Position numbers and translations under genes: made by a program. A DNA stretch of 60,872 bases. Source: Vibrio furnissii CIP 102972 (GTDB lineage Bacteria; Pseudomonadota; Gammaproteobacteria; Enterobacterales; Vibrionaceae). Of this stretch, positions 25,962 through 33,981 are shown piece by piece (within the stretch, counting starts at the first letter, position 1; the number at the start of each line of letters is the position of its first letter). The notes beneath the pieces are model-generated. The model was not told the DNA's origin. It did no database searches and saw only the letters and a program-made list of their open reading frames with translations. The stretch covers positions 1-60,872 of the forward strand of contig NZ_ACZP01000023.1 of the NCBI RefSeq assembly GCF_000176175.1. The letters are read 5' to 3'.

Positions 25962-26684
25962 ATGCGATTTTTAAAACTTAGAACCGATCATAAACGCCAG
26001 CGAAAAGACGGGTCTCGTTATGTGACACCTTTAATCGTAGATACCCCTCGTCGCTTTGCGCCAAGCCGGGATCGAAAAGAAACCAGCTTACGCCGAACCC
26101 AGTGTCAGCTGATAACCGGTGCGCATGATTCGGGTAAAAGCCGGTGGCTCACCCGCCTGCGTGACAGCCGGCACGAGATCTGGGGCAGTAAACCACAACC
26201 GGTTTTGCTGGAAGGCCTGATGCCGCTTTCCAGCTGGGTGGAAGTGAAAGGGATTGAACAATGGTACGAAAATTGTCACGAAGAAGACGCCTGTTTTACT
26301 CCCTGGAGCAAGCTCAACCTGCAACTCAAAGCGGATTTACTGGCTGATTACCTGGTTGAGACTCAATCGCTGCTGTTCATCGACGATGCTCACAAGCTGA
26401 CAGGACGTAAAGCACAGATAGCGCGTAAATGTCTGCTGTCAGCAAAAACCTGGCTGATGGCCTGCAGTGAAGAAGGACGCTTGCCTCCTTCTATTCGCCC
26501 TATTGTTGAAAGGCGTGAGCCTCAACGTATCAATCTGGAAAGTGACGTGAGTTACGACACAACGAAAGCCCTGATCTGGTTCATGGTTGCCTTATGTGTC
26601 GTTGCCGGCGCCTGGGAAGCGGGGGCTGTGATTGGGGGGCTTCAGATGTTGGGCAATGGACGGAGGTCTACCCGTGCAGATTAG
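25962..26684 (+). CDS. P-loop ATPase with a C-terminal membrane anchor
   Basis: 240 residues from ATG 25962 (after AGGAAGAAGAGT). Walker A GAHDSGKSRWL (about 55-65), Walker B LLFIDDAHKL (about 139-148). A C-terminal hydrophobic helix (ALIWFMVALCVVAGAWEAGAVIGGL) suggests the ATPase is membrane-tethered. Family not recognised; the AAA/ATPase class is clear. It overlaps the next gene by 11 bp, indicating translational coupling. Confidence 0.75.
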   Translation: MRFLKLRTDHKRQRKDGSRYVTPLIVDTPRRFAPSRDRKETSLRRTQCQLITGAHDSGKSRWLTRLRDSRHEIWGSKPQPVLLEGLMPLSSWVEVKGIEQWYENCHEEDACFTPWSKLNLQLKADLLADYLVETQSLLFIDDAHKLTGRKAQIARKCLLSAKTWLMACSEEGRLPPSIRPIVERREPQRINLESDVSYDTTKALIWFMVALCVVAGAWEAGAVIGGLQMLGNGRRSTRAD

Positions 26685-27423
26685 AGCACCCTGGATGTTA
26701 CTTGGGATACTGGCTGTTAGCCAAAGCTATGCGAATGACTGGGGGATCGATTCTCCCTGGAAGGAACCTGTCGCACCTCCTCCGGAAATAAAACCATTCG
26801 TGTTACCTACTCTCACAGGAGAAGCCCCACATTACAACACCCCTGCTCCGGCTTTAAAACCTGCCCCTAAAATCGACCCTGATGTTATTTTTCAAACCGT
26901 TCTGAATTGCTACCCGGAGAAGAGTAAATTTAAGCTGGACTTAAGTCTGGTCGCGGGAATGAAAACCAATCTTGACGAGTACAACAGTGATGACTGGCCG
27001 GAAATCTTCGAGCACTATGTTGGGATTGTCGGCAAGATGCCGCTCTATTCCACGACAGAACAGTCACGGGAACGCCAGTGGGAGTATCAGCGTCGTACCT
27101 CAACCGCAACTTCGGTGGCGGCGTTTGCTCAGGCCCTTGCTGACCGTAATTATGCGTATCGTCTGATGGGACTGTATTTATCTCTCGAGGCTCGCTCACA
27201 GCAGCGTGTGGCTCAGGGGGTGGCAAGCGTTAATGAGCAAGTCGCATTACTTGAAAAGGTCGCGGGCTCTCATTGCAATGTTCTGGCGCATGAAGCCAAA
27301 ATAGTAGAGCACCGGTTAGCACTGGTTGCACTCTGTGAAGACAGCTACAGTAAGAGGGTTAATCAGTACTTGCTGGACTTAGCGTTTCTTCCTCCTCATC
27401 AGGCGGAACATCAAAGCAAATGA
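26674..27423 (+). CDS. Exported protein, unknown, partner of the ATPase
   Basis: I chose GTG 26674 because GGAGG lies 7 nt upstream. It gives a clean signal peptide (MQIRAPWMLLGILAVSQSYA) followed by mature NDWGIDSPW. About 249 residues: Pro-rich linker (30-70), a Cys in VLNCYPEKSKF, then a mostly helical region (AAFAQALADRNYAYRLMGLYLSLEARSQQRV) with two further Cys (HCNVL, LCEDS). Ends with the ATGA overlap into the next gene. Possibly an envelope component of a conjugative or mobile element. Confidence 0.65.
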   Translation: MQIRAPWMLLGILAVSQSYANDWGIDSPWKEPVAPPPEIKPFVLPTLTGEAPHYNTPAPALKPAPKIDPDVIFQTVLNCYPEKSKFKLDLSLVAGMKTNLDEYNSDDWPEIFEHYVGIVGKMPLYSTTEQSRERQWEYQRRTSTATSVAAFAQALADRNYAYRLMGLYLSLEARSQQRVAQGVASVNEQVALLEKVAGSHCNVLAHEAKIVEHRLALVALCEDSYSKRVNQYLLDLAFLPPHQAEHQSK

Positions 27424-27893
27424 AGTGGCTCAATCATGGTCTCATCGCTGGCGCTGTTTGTGCCGTTGTCTCGCCACCTCATGTACCCATATGCATTGCA
27501 GGAGCCACCGCTCCAGACTGGATTGAATACGTTGTTAAAGTGTTTGGTCACAATATCAAGCATCGTGGCACTACCCATATTTTTACCCACTGGCTTATCG
27601 TTGCCCTCGTCTTCACATTTGTCTGGGACTATCAGGGGGTAGGAATGGCGTTCGCATGGGGTGGTGTCAGCCATATCCTGACCGATGCCATGACCGTTTC
27701 CGGTGTTCCTTTTTCTCCCTACAGTGACAGACGTTTCCATCTGTTTGGTGGACGGTTCCGGACCGGTGACCCGGTGGAATATGCCATCTCTGCTGGCGTT
27801 GTGATTGTCTGTATCGCTTTGTCTCATATCTCCGGAGGGCAAGGTTTGCTCCATTTTTTTATGACTGGGCCGGTATGTATGAGCGCGGATTAA
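27420..27893 (+). CDS. YdjM-like membrane-bound metal-dependent hydrolase
   Basis: 157 residues starting at the ATGA overlap. It has the pattern of the YdjM/DUF457 family: HGLIAGAV, APDWIEYV, HRGTTHIFTHWL and GGVSHILTDAMT, whose His/Asp residues would bind metal. Several membrane helices. In Escherichia coli ydjM is LexA-regulated; the role on mobile elements is unclear. Third gene of the operon starting at 25962. Confidence 0.8.
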   Translation: MKWLNHGLIAGAVCAVVSPPHVPICIAGATAPDWIEYVVKVFGHNIKHRGTTHIFTHWLIVALVFTFVWDYQGVGMAFAWGGVSHILTDAMTVSGVPFSPYSDRRFHLFGGRFRTGDPVEYAISAGVVIVCIALSHISGGQGLLHFFMTGPVCMSAD

Positions 27894-27949
27894 TTGATGC
27901 TCTGGAGTGGAAAACAAACCGGTTCAGGCTGATTTAAATGGGCTGAAAG

Positions 27950-27972
27950 TTGTCAATATTCAGGCTGAATAT
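27950..27972. repeat. parS-like palindrome, copy 1
   Basis: TTGTCAATATTCAG followed by GCTGAATAT; perfect 8-bp arms ATATTCAG/CTGAATAT around one base. The left side also shares TGTCA with copy 2. Intergenic. Confidence 0.5.
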
Positions 27973-28045
27973 CTTTTGGTTTTCGCTCCCGGTTCCATTA
28001 TCCTAACCCCTTGGTTGATAAGTTGTTTGCAGTTAGAAGAGTGAG

Positions 28046-28747
28046 ATGGGCATTAATGTTTCCAAATCAAAACTGGTGTCACTGACCGATGCCCATGAGC
28101 GACTGGTTGTCACCCACCCGGATAAAAATCCGGTGGAGTATAACCTCGGCTTAGAGAAATACCTGACGGCGGTTTTTCAGCGTAAGAAAGCCCGGAACAG
28201 GACCGGAGACGGTAATCCGCTCATTTACGCACTGAAGAACATGCACAGGTTCCGTATTTCGGATGAAGACAGAGCGTCTCTGTTTGGATTGATGAAGTCC
28301 ATTATTGCACGCCATTATCAGGGGGAAGTATTTGATCGTATTCTGCCTTTGCCCTCTTCAAAACCGGTGGTGTTCTGGGTGGCTCAGGCTTGTCAGGAAG
28401 CCCAGGGCGTGCCGGTTGAGCGTAATGCGTTTGTCAAAGCGACCAATGCCAATGTGCTGGCCCAGCTGCAGCAGGTGGAGAGCCACAAAGAAATTATTGA
28501 ACTGAGGAAGTTACTGGAAGCGCGCAAACCGAATGCGGTTTTTAGTATGAAAGACTTGTCGCAGTTTCAGCGTCAGTTTGTTGAGCCTGTCCGTCTGAAC
28601 CCGTTTTTTACGCCCGAAGGCAGAGTGCTTTTGGTGGATGATTTGGTTTCCTCAGGTGCAACGTTTAAATCCGGCTATCGGTCGGTGAAAAACAAACATC
28701 CGGAAGTGGATATAGAATGCTTGTCGTTGCTTGGTCCGGTGACTTGA
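28046..28747 (+). CDS. Phosphoribosyltransferase-like protein
   Basis: 233 residues. The PRPP-binding loop VLLVDDLVSSGATFKSG lies near residues 196-212, the hallmark of type I phosphoribosyltransferases. Upstream are FDRILPLPSSKPVVFW and an extended helical insert rather than a typical purine-salvage core. Substrate unknown; ComF-like proteins share the motif. It stands alone and is followed by a strong promoter starting inside its last codons. Confidence 0.75.
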   Translation: MGINVSKSKLVSLTDAHERLVVTHPDKNPVEYNLGLEKYLTAVFQRKKARNRTGDGNPLIYALKNMHRFRISDEDRASLFGLMKSIIARHYQGEVFDRILPLPSSKPVVFWVAQACQEAQGVPVERNAFVKATNANVLAQLQQVESHKEIIELRKLLEARKPNAVFSMKDLSQFQRQFVEPVRLNPFFTPEGRVLLVDDLVSSGATFKSGYRSVKNKHPEVDIECLSLLGPVT

Positions 28748-28771
28748 CTCGGTAACGCAGGGACGTATAAT
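28744..28771 (+). promoter_or_regulatory. Sigma-70-like promoter
   Basis: TTGACT (28744-28749), 16-bp spacer, TATAAT (28766-28771). Near-consensus and pointing into a stretch with no ORF, which suggests a non-coding transcript. Confidence 0.6.
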
Positions 28772-28777
28772 TGAACA

Positions 28778-28960
28778 TACAGACCGTACATGTGCTCTAT
28801 GGTCTTTAAAGAAGATATGAGCGAAAGCTTATGAGCCCGAGCTGCACCCTGAAACGAGGTCAGACCATAAGGGTTGAGTATCGTTTAGTTAGGCATCGGC
28901 TAACACCATTAATTTATTAATGACAACAGCGCCCGGTTTATCCGGGCGCTGTTGTATCTG
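28778..28960 (+). ncRNA. Candidate small RNA
   Basis: From the predicted start near 28778 there is no ORF up to a 14-bp perfect hairpin at 28923-28955 (ACAACAGCGCCCGG with loop TTTAT). The hairpin lacks a proper U-run, so termination there is uncertain. Existence of the RNA is an inference from promoter plus hairpin. Confidence 0.3.
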
Positions 28961-28990
28961 CAGTTTACCACTCGTTTTATTCTCCGGAAT

Positions 28991-29021
28991 TTTGTCAATA
29001 TTCAGCCTGAATATTGACAAA
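28991..29021. repeat. parS-like palindrome, copy 2 (perfect)
   Basis: TTTGTCAATATTCAG, one C, then its exact complement: 15-bp arms. Lies between the candidate small RNA and the LysR gene. The most complete of three related sites, hence the best parS candidate. Confidence 0.6.
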
Positions 29022-29035
29022 CTCCGCTCTGATAT

Positions 29036-29932
29036 TCATTCATATTTCAAGGTCTTAACCGTTTCTTTTGAGCAGGCGGAGAAGTGACGGGAAAGATCAC
29101 TGCGGATACGGTCTGAGGCGTAATACATAGTGTATCGATACTCCAGCCCCGGGCTGAAAGGACGGGTCACTACGTTATCTTTTGGCCACAGATGGGCGTT
29201 GAAAGGATCCAGCAAAGCAAGACAAAGCCCGTTGGCAACCAGACCGTATCCGGACAGCGATCGCTGAGTCGCGAACTGGAAGCGGACATCGATGTTGTGT
29301 TCCTCGAGCATGGCTTTATGCCGGTTCCATTCTATGCCGTCTTCATCGACCAGTTTTAGCAGGTTTTCTCCGTTCAGATCCTGAGGGTTAATCACCTCTT
29401 TCTCCGCAAGCCGATGGCCTGCCGGCATCACACATACCCAGTTCACAGTGATCAGCGGCTCATCAATAAAGCCAAAATCGTAGCTGACATGGTTGGTAAT
29501 AATCAGATCGTATTTGGCGTGACGCAATCCCTGCATTAGCTGGTTGACGCTGTCAGAGAGCAGGCTTACCTGAACATCCGGATACGAAGTTACAAAGTCT
29601 TTGATGATGCGCGGTACCACCCAGGTAGCCAGAGCGGGCGTAGCCCCGATCGATAAACGGCCGCGTGAGGAATGACGAAGATTTTCCGCCACACTTTCCA
29701 GGTGCTTAATGCCGTGAAAGATGTTTTTCACCTCATCGTAAAACGCCATCGCTTCCGCAGTCGGGTGCATCCGGCCCTTTTCCTTACGGAATAATTCAAA
29801 CTCGACGCCTTCCTGCAAATCCTTGATGAGCCGGCTGACAGAAGGCTGGGAAATACGCAGCTCTTCGGCTGCCCGGGAAAATGACCCGGTCTGAATGACC
29901 GAGAGAAAAGCCTGAAGCTGTTTATATTGCAT
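29036..29932 (-). CDS. LysR-family transcriptional regulator
   Basis: 298 residues. N-terminal winged helix (1-60: FLSVIQTGSFSRAAEELRISQPSVSRLIKDLQ) and a periplasmic-binding-like effector domain (about 90-290, RGRLSIGATPALATWVVPRI). Transcribed away from the transporter/aspartoacylase pair, the usual arrangement for a local activator whose ligand is the substrate or product of the pathway, here perhaps N-acetylaspartate or aspartate (inference). The shared intergenic region is about 150 bp. Confidence 0.9.
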   Translation of the reverse strand: MQYKQLQAFLSVIQTGSFSRAAEELRISQPSVSRLIKDLQEGVEFELFRKEKGRMHPTAEAMAFYDEVKNIFHGIKHLESVAENLRHSSRGRLSIGATPALATWVVPRIIKDFVTSYPDVQVSLLSDSVNQLMQGLRHAKYDLIITNHVSYDFGFIDEPLITVNWVCVMPAGHRLAEKEVINPQDLNGENLLKLVDEDGIEWNRHKAMLEEHNIDVRFQFATQRSLSGYGLVANGLCLALLDPFNAHLWPKDNVVTRPFSPGLEYRYTMYYASDRIRSDLSRHFSACSKETVKTLKYE

Positions 29933-30082
29933 GAGTAATACCTATAGCATTTTCAAATAATACTATACAAAAATGGCCATTGAATAAATAAGGTATGTGT
30001 GGAACATTGCCCGTACACCGGATGAATTATTTCCCGGAAAGCAAAACGGATTTACTTGGACATACAGAAACGGAGAACTGTC

Positions 30083-31537
30083 ATGAGTACGATGAGCCAG
30101 GAGCAGAGCCGCTCCCGGGAAACTGAGATGCCGAGCCGTTGGTATCAGCGCTTCCCTGATCCTATGGTACTGATTTTTTATATTCTGCTGGTTGCCAGTG
30201 CGCTGACCTGGCTGGTACCTAAAGGTGCCTACGATACCGAAAGCGTCGACGGACGCCAGCGGGTTATCGCCGGTTCCTTTCATTACTTAACTGAGAGTGA
30301 CGCACCGGCCGGTGTGTTTAGCGTCATCAATAAGCTGTTCGATATTTTTGTCGCCATCCCGCAGGGGCTGGTTCAGTCGGCGCAATACCTGTTTATTGTG
30401 TTCATTGCCGGAGGACTGTTTAACATTCTTTACCGCACCCACGCACTGGAAAACTTCGTCGGTTCTTCTGTTAAGCGTATCGGTCTGGAACGCGGTAATC
30501 TGCTGATCTGGTTATCCACTTACCTTTATGGTGTATTCGGGATTGCAGTGGGTTTTGAAAACAACATTGCGCTGGTACCGGTCGCGCTGCTGGTTTCGAG
30601 TGCCCTGGGTTATAAGAACCTGGTTGGGGCCTGCATTGCGATCGGGGGGATTGGAATTGGTTTCGCTCTGTCACCGATTAACCCTTACACCGTCGGTGTG
30701 GCGCAGAATATTGCCGGGCTGCCGATTTTCTCAGGCGCTCTGGTCCGTTGTATTTTAACCTTTGTCTGTCTGTCGATGCTTGCCTGGTACATCACTGCGG
30801 TTGTCGCTCCCAAAGCGCGCAGCGAAGATACCGGACAGGACGGGTTATCTTCTGAACTCAGCAGCTACAGCATGAGCATGCAGGACAAAGCCGTCATTCT
30901 GATTTTTCTGGCCGGTATTGTGGTTATTGCCGGATGTTCCTATCTGGCGGGTACTGGCGCGCTGGGCCGCAGCTGGTACATTAAAGAAATCACGGCGGTA
31001 TTCCTGCTGATCTCTATTGCGATTGCCGCTACCTGCCGTATCGGTGCCAATCAATACGTGAAATACATGATTGAAGGGGCATCCGGCGTGACTGGAGGAG
31101 CTCTGGTTATCGGTCTGGCAGCTTCGATTAAAGTGGTGCTGGAAGACGGCCAAATCATTTATACCATAGTGCACACCTTTAACCTGCTGATTGGCTACGT
31201 ACCGGACGCGCTGACAGCGGTCACTATTAGTGTGATTCAGGGGTTCATTAACCTGTTTATTCCGAGTGGTTCAGGACAGGCTCTGGTGACCATGCCTATT
31301 CTGATCCCGCTGGCAGACCTGATTGGTATCAGCCATCAGGTGATGATTTTGGCGTTTCAGGTCGGTGACGGCATCACTAACCTGATCATCCCGACCTCAG
31401 GCGGTACGCTGGCCATGCTGGCTCTGGCCAAGGTGAGTTTTTCCAATTGGGTGAAAACCATCTTCCCGGTCATTGTCATGGCATATGTCTTAAGCTGGGT
31501 ATGTCTGGTAATAGCCCAGTACACCAACTGGTCATAA
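30083..31537 (+). CDS. YfcC-family membrane transporter
   Basis: 484 residues from ATG 30083, with GGAG 7 nt upstream. About 12 membrane helices. WYQRFPDPMVLIFYILLVASALTWLVPKGAY and the ending LIIPTSGGTLAMLALAKVSFSNW are typical of the YfcC/C4-dicarboxylate (DcuC-like) superfamily. Followed after 49 bp by aspartoacylase, so it may import N-acetylated aspartate or a similar dicarboxylate. The substrate is inferred from context only. Confidence 0.85.
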   Translation: MSTMSQEQSRSRETEMPSRWYQRFPDPMVLIFYILLVASALTWLVPKGAYDTESVDGRQRVIAGSFHYLTESDAPAGVFSVINKLFDIFVAIPQGLVQSAQYLFIVFIAGGLFNILYRTHALENFVGSSVKRIGLERGNLLIWLSTYLYGVFGIAVGFENNIALVPVALLVSSALGYKNLVGACIAIGGIGIGFALSPINPYTVGVAQNIAGLPIFSGALVRCILTFVCLSMLAWYITAVVAPKARSEDTGQDGLSSELSSYSMSMQDKAVILIFLAGIVVIAGCSYLAGTGALGRSWYIKEITAVFLLISIAIAATCRIGANQYVKYMIEGASGVTGGALVIGLAASIKVVLEDGQIIYTIVHTFNLLIGYVPDALTAVTISVIQGFINLFIPSGSGQALVTMPILIPLADLIGISHQVMILAFQVGDGITNLIIPTSGGTLAMLALAKVSFSNWVKTIFPVIVMAYVLSWVCLVIAQYTNWS

Positions 31538-31586
31538 ACAAGAGACCGCAGCGTGGCTGGCACCGCGCTGCTGTATGGAGATGTAA

Positions 31587-32492
31587 GTGAATACAGTGAA
31601 AAATATCGCGTTGATCGGCGGCACCCACGGTAATGAGTTATCCGGGATTTATCTGGTGAAAAAGTGGCAGCAGAACCGGACACTGACGCAGTGGCCTGAG
31701 CTCAGCATCACTACCAAAATTTCAAATCCGAGAGCCTGTGAGAACAGTGTGCGTTATATGGAATCGGATCTGAACCGGGAATTCTGTCAGGCTGATCTGG
31801 ACGATAACAGTAAGGTCGGTTACGAGCAGTTGCTGGCAAAAAAGCTTAACGCTGAACTGGGGCCAAAAGGTGCGTCACCGTTTGATTTCATTATCGATCT
31901 GCACAACACCACCTCTAACATGGGAGCGTGTCTGATGCTGTTGAAAAAAGATGATTTCAACTTAAAGCTGGGCGCGTATGTTAAAAGCCGCATGCCGGAA
32001 TCGAACATCTACTTCCAGGACAATATCCCGGAGAACAAACGCAGCTTTCTGATCACCATCGCAGAGCAGGGGGTGACGGTCGAAGTCGGCGCACAGCCAA
32101 ATTCAGTGTTGCAGCATAAAACGCTGGAGCTGATGGAAACCATGACCGCGCACATCCTGAACTTTTGTGAGCAGTATAATCAGGGCTCTGAACTGGACCT
32201 GCCGGACGGTTATGAGGCCTTCCAGTACTGCGGAGACCTGAAGCTGCCGATGACCGAAAACGGTGAACGAAACGGAATGGTGCTGAAATCGATTGATCAG
32301 CGTGACTTCTCTCCGGTTGAACCGGGGCAGGCGATCATGGAGACCTTCGATGGCCAACTAATTTACTGGGAAGGCGATTATACTGCTTATCCGTTGTTCA
32401 TCAATGAAGCGGCATATCGAAAAAGCAGCAACGCGATGAGCCTGTCAAAGAAAATCACGATAAGCGGGTATCAGGCCTGTCTTACTGAGTAA
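31587..32492 (+). CDS. Aspartoacylase (N-acetylaspartate amidohydrolase)
   Basis: 301 residues; animal aspartoacylase is about 313. Hydrolyses N-acetyl-L-aspartate to aspartate and acetate. Zinc ligands His14 and Glu17 in GGTHGNELSG and a third His in DLHNTTSNMG; substrate Arg in DLNREF; catalytic Glu in VTVEVGAQP. The close match of these motifs to the ASPA branch, rather than general succinylglutamate desuccinylases, supports the specificity. Forms a unit with the transporter and LysR gene. Confidence 0.9.
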   Translation: MNTVKNIALIGGTHGNELSGIYLVKKWQQNRTLTQWPELSITTKISNPRACENSVRYMESDLNREFCQADLDDNSKVGYEQLLAKKLNAELGPKGASPFDFIIDLHNTTSNMGACLMLLKKDDFNLKLGAYVKSRMPESNIYFQDNIPENKRSFLITIAEQGVTVEVGAQPNSVLQHKTLELMETMTAHILNFCEQYNQGSELDLPDGYEAFQYCGDLKLPMTENGERNGMVLKSIDQRDFSPVEPGQAIMETFDGQLIYWEGDYTAYPLFINEAAYRKSSNAMSLSKKITISGYQACLTE

Positions 32493-32511
32493 AATTTTCA
32501 CGAATGAAAAA

Positions 32512-32553
32512 CGTCTGAAGCCGTGTTATTACTTGGTTCTTCAGGCTTTTTTT
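32512..32553 (+). terminator. Rho-independent terminator after aspartoacylase
   Basis: CTGAAG…CTTCAG stem with a long loop, followed by GCTTTTTTTG. Ends the transporter/aspartoacylase transcript. Confidence 0.6.
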
Positions 32554-32575
32554 GTTTGTGGTTGCGCTGATGTTT

Positions 32576-32628
32576 AGGAACAATAAAGTTTGTACACTAA
32601 ATCAATTTTGGAATAATAAAGTTTGTAC
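32576..32628 (+). repeat. Short tandem motif abutting the IS903-like copy
   Basis: AATAAAGTTTGTAC occurs twice about 34 bp apart, the second copy ending exactly at the IS. It resembles the repeated transposase-binding sites at ends of Tn7-like elements (AATAAAGT…), so it may be an end remnant; unproven. Confidence 0.3.
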
Positions 32629-33682
32629 GGCTTTGTTGCGTAATTCGATGGAACTAAATCAAGAAACTATGATCTGAGCGGCTACGCCCATCAATCGTCG
32701 TAGCCTCATGCCTAAACCTCGTTACAAAACAACTAACTGGAAGCAGTACAATAAATCCTTAATCAACCGTGGTTCTCTGGCCTTTTGGATTGATGAGGAA
32801 GCGATAGCTGAGTGGAAGCAAAACAAACAAGGCAAGCGTGGTAGACCTCGCCGATTCAGCGACTTAGCCATTACTACCGCACTGATGGTGAAACGCGTTT
32901 TCTCTATGCCCTTGAGAGCGCTGCAAGGTTTTCTAGACTCCGTATTTAAGCTGGCTAACATCCCGCTTGTTTGCCCGCACTACACCTGTATAAGCCGCTG
33001 AGCTAAGGAAGTTGAAGTTTCATTTAAAACCAAAACCAGAGGAGCAATACAACATCTGGCCATTGATGCCACTGGCCTCAAGGTTTATGGCGAAGGTGAA
33101 TGGAAGGTCAAGAAGCATGGAACTGATGGGAAGCGAAGAGTCTGGCGTAAGCTGCATATCGCGGTAGATACAAGCACCCACGAAATAGTCGCAGCAGAGC
33201 TGAGCTTATCTAACGTAACTGATGCCGAAGTGCTCCCCAACTTACTCAAGCAAACACGTCGTAAAATCATTGAGATATCAGGCGATGGCGCTTATGACAC
33301 AAGGAATTGCCATGATGCCATACGGATCAAGCGAGCTGTTCCGCTCATCCCGCCAAGAGAAGGAGCAGCCTTCTGGGAACAAGGGCATCCTCGTAACTTA
33401 GCGGTAGGTTGCCAGAAGCTCTATGGCTCCAACAAGAAGTGGAAAAAGCGGTATGGCTATCATAAGCGCTCTCTATCAGAGACCGCAATGTACCGAGTAA
33501 AACAGCTGCTAGGTGGGAAATTAAGCCTGAGGAACTACAACGCTCAGATTGGCGAGACTTACGCCATGATCAAAGCACTGAACAAACTTACAGGGCTTGG
33601 TATGCCTGAAACTCAGTATATTGTATAAAAGTCGCTCAACTTTAGGAGGTTTGGTTTCTCGTCTGAATTACGCAACAAAGCC
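32629..33682 (+). mobile_element. IS903-like element, copy 3 (stop-mutated)
   Basis: 1054 bp with GGCTTTGTTGCGTAATTCGA ends in inverted orientation. Almost identical to copy 2 and in the same direction, so the 11.4 kb between them, including oriV and rep, lies between direct repeats. Flanks AGTTTGTAC and GATTATTGA do not match. Confidence 0.9.
32708..33628 (+). pseudogene. IS903-like transposase with premature stop
   Basis: CGA to TGA at 32999-33001 stops translation after 97 codons, right after CPHYTCISR. The rest of the frame continues intact to 33628. A start downstream could not restore the first Asp region together with the N-terminus, so the protein is probably inactive. Confidence 0.9.
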
Positions 33683-33932
33683 GATTATTGATGCTAATGG
33701 CCCTAAGGGCATGGATAAATTCAAAGGACAGCTGGCTCATAATATGTTGTCTATTCAGAAATATTTACCTGAATCGTCACGGTTTGAAGTTGTCGATAAA
33801 GGATTGTTTCTGACATTGCCATTAACTTGGGCCGAGGAAAACCATGACTTGAAAGATAACTTGGAAAATTTACTTTCCGTGTTAACGCCTCTTAAATTAG
33901 CTCAGAAATCAAGCTCCATTGATGCTGGTTAA
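33683..33932 (+). pseudogene. 3' fragment of an unknown gene, cut by the IS
   Basis: The frame entering from the IS reads IDANGPKGMDKFKGQLAHN, then SRFEVVDKGLFLTLPLTWAEEN and ends SSSIDAG. About 83 codons of native sequence. No family recognised; no matching 5' part is seen on the other side of the IS. Confidence 0.5.
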
Positions 33933-33943
33933 ATTTTGTGAAT

Positions 33944-33962
33944 AAGCCGGGAACCCCGGCTT
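33944..33962. terminator. Bidirectional hairpin between gene fragment and parB
   Basis: AAGCCGGG/CCCGGCTT with loop AAC lies between two convergent genes. T-runs are short, so strength is uncertain. Confidence 0.5.
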
Positions 33963-33981
33963 AACTTCTGCTGCTTATTGC

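Noticed and set aside
33597..33682. IS end plus gene fragment as one 111-aa gene
   Set aside because: The first codons are IS903-like terminal sequence; only the part after 33682 is native.
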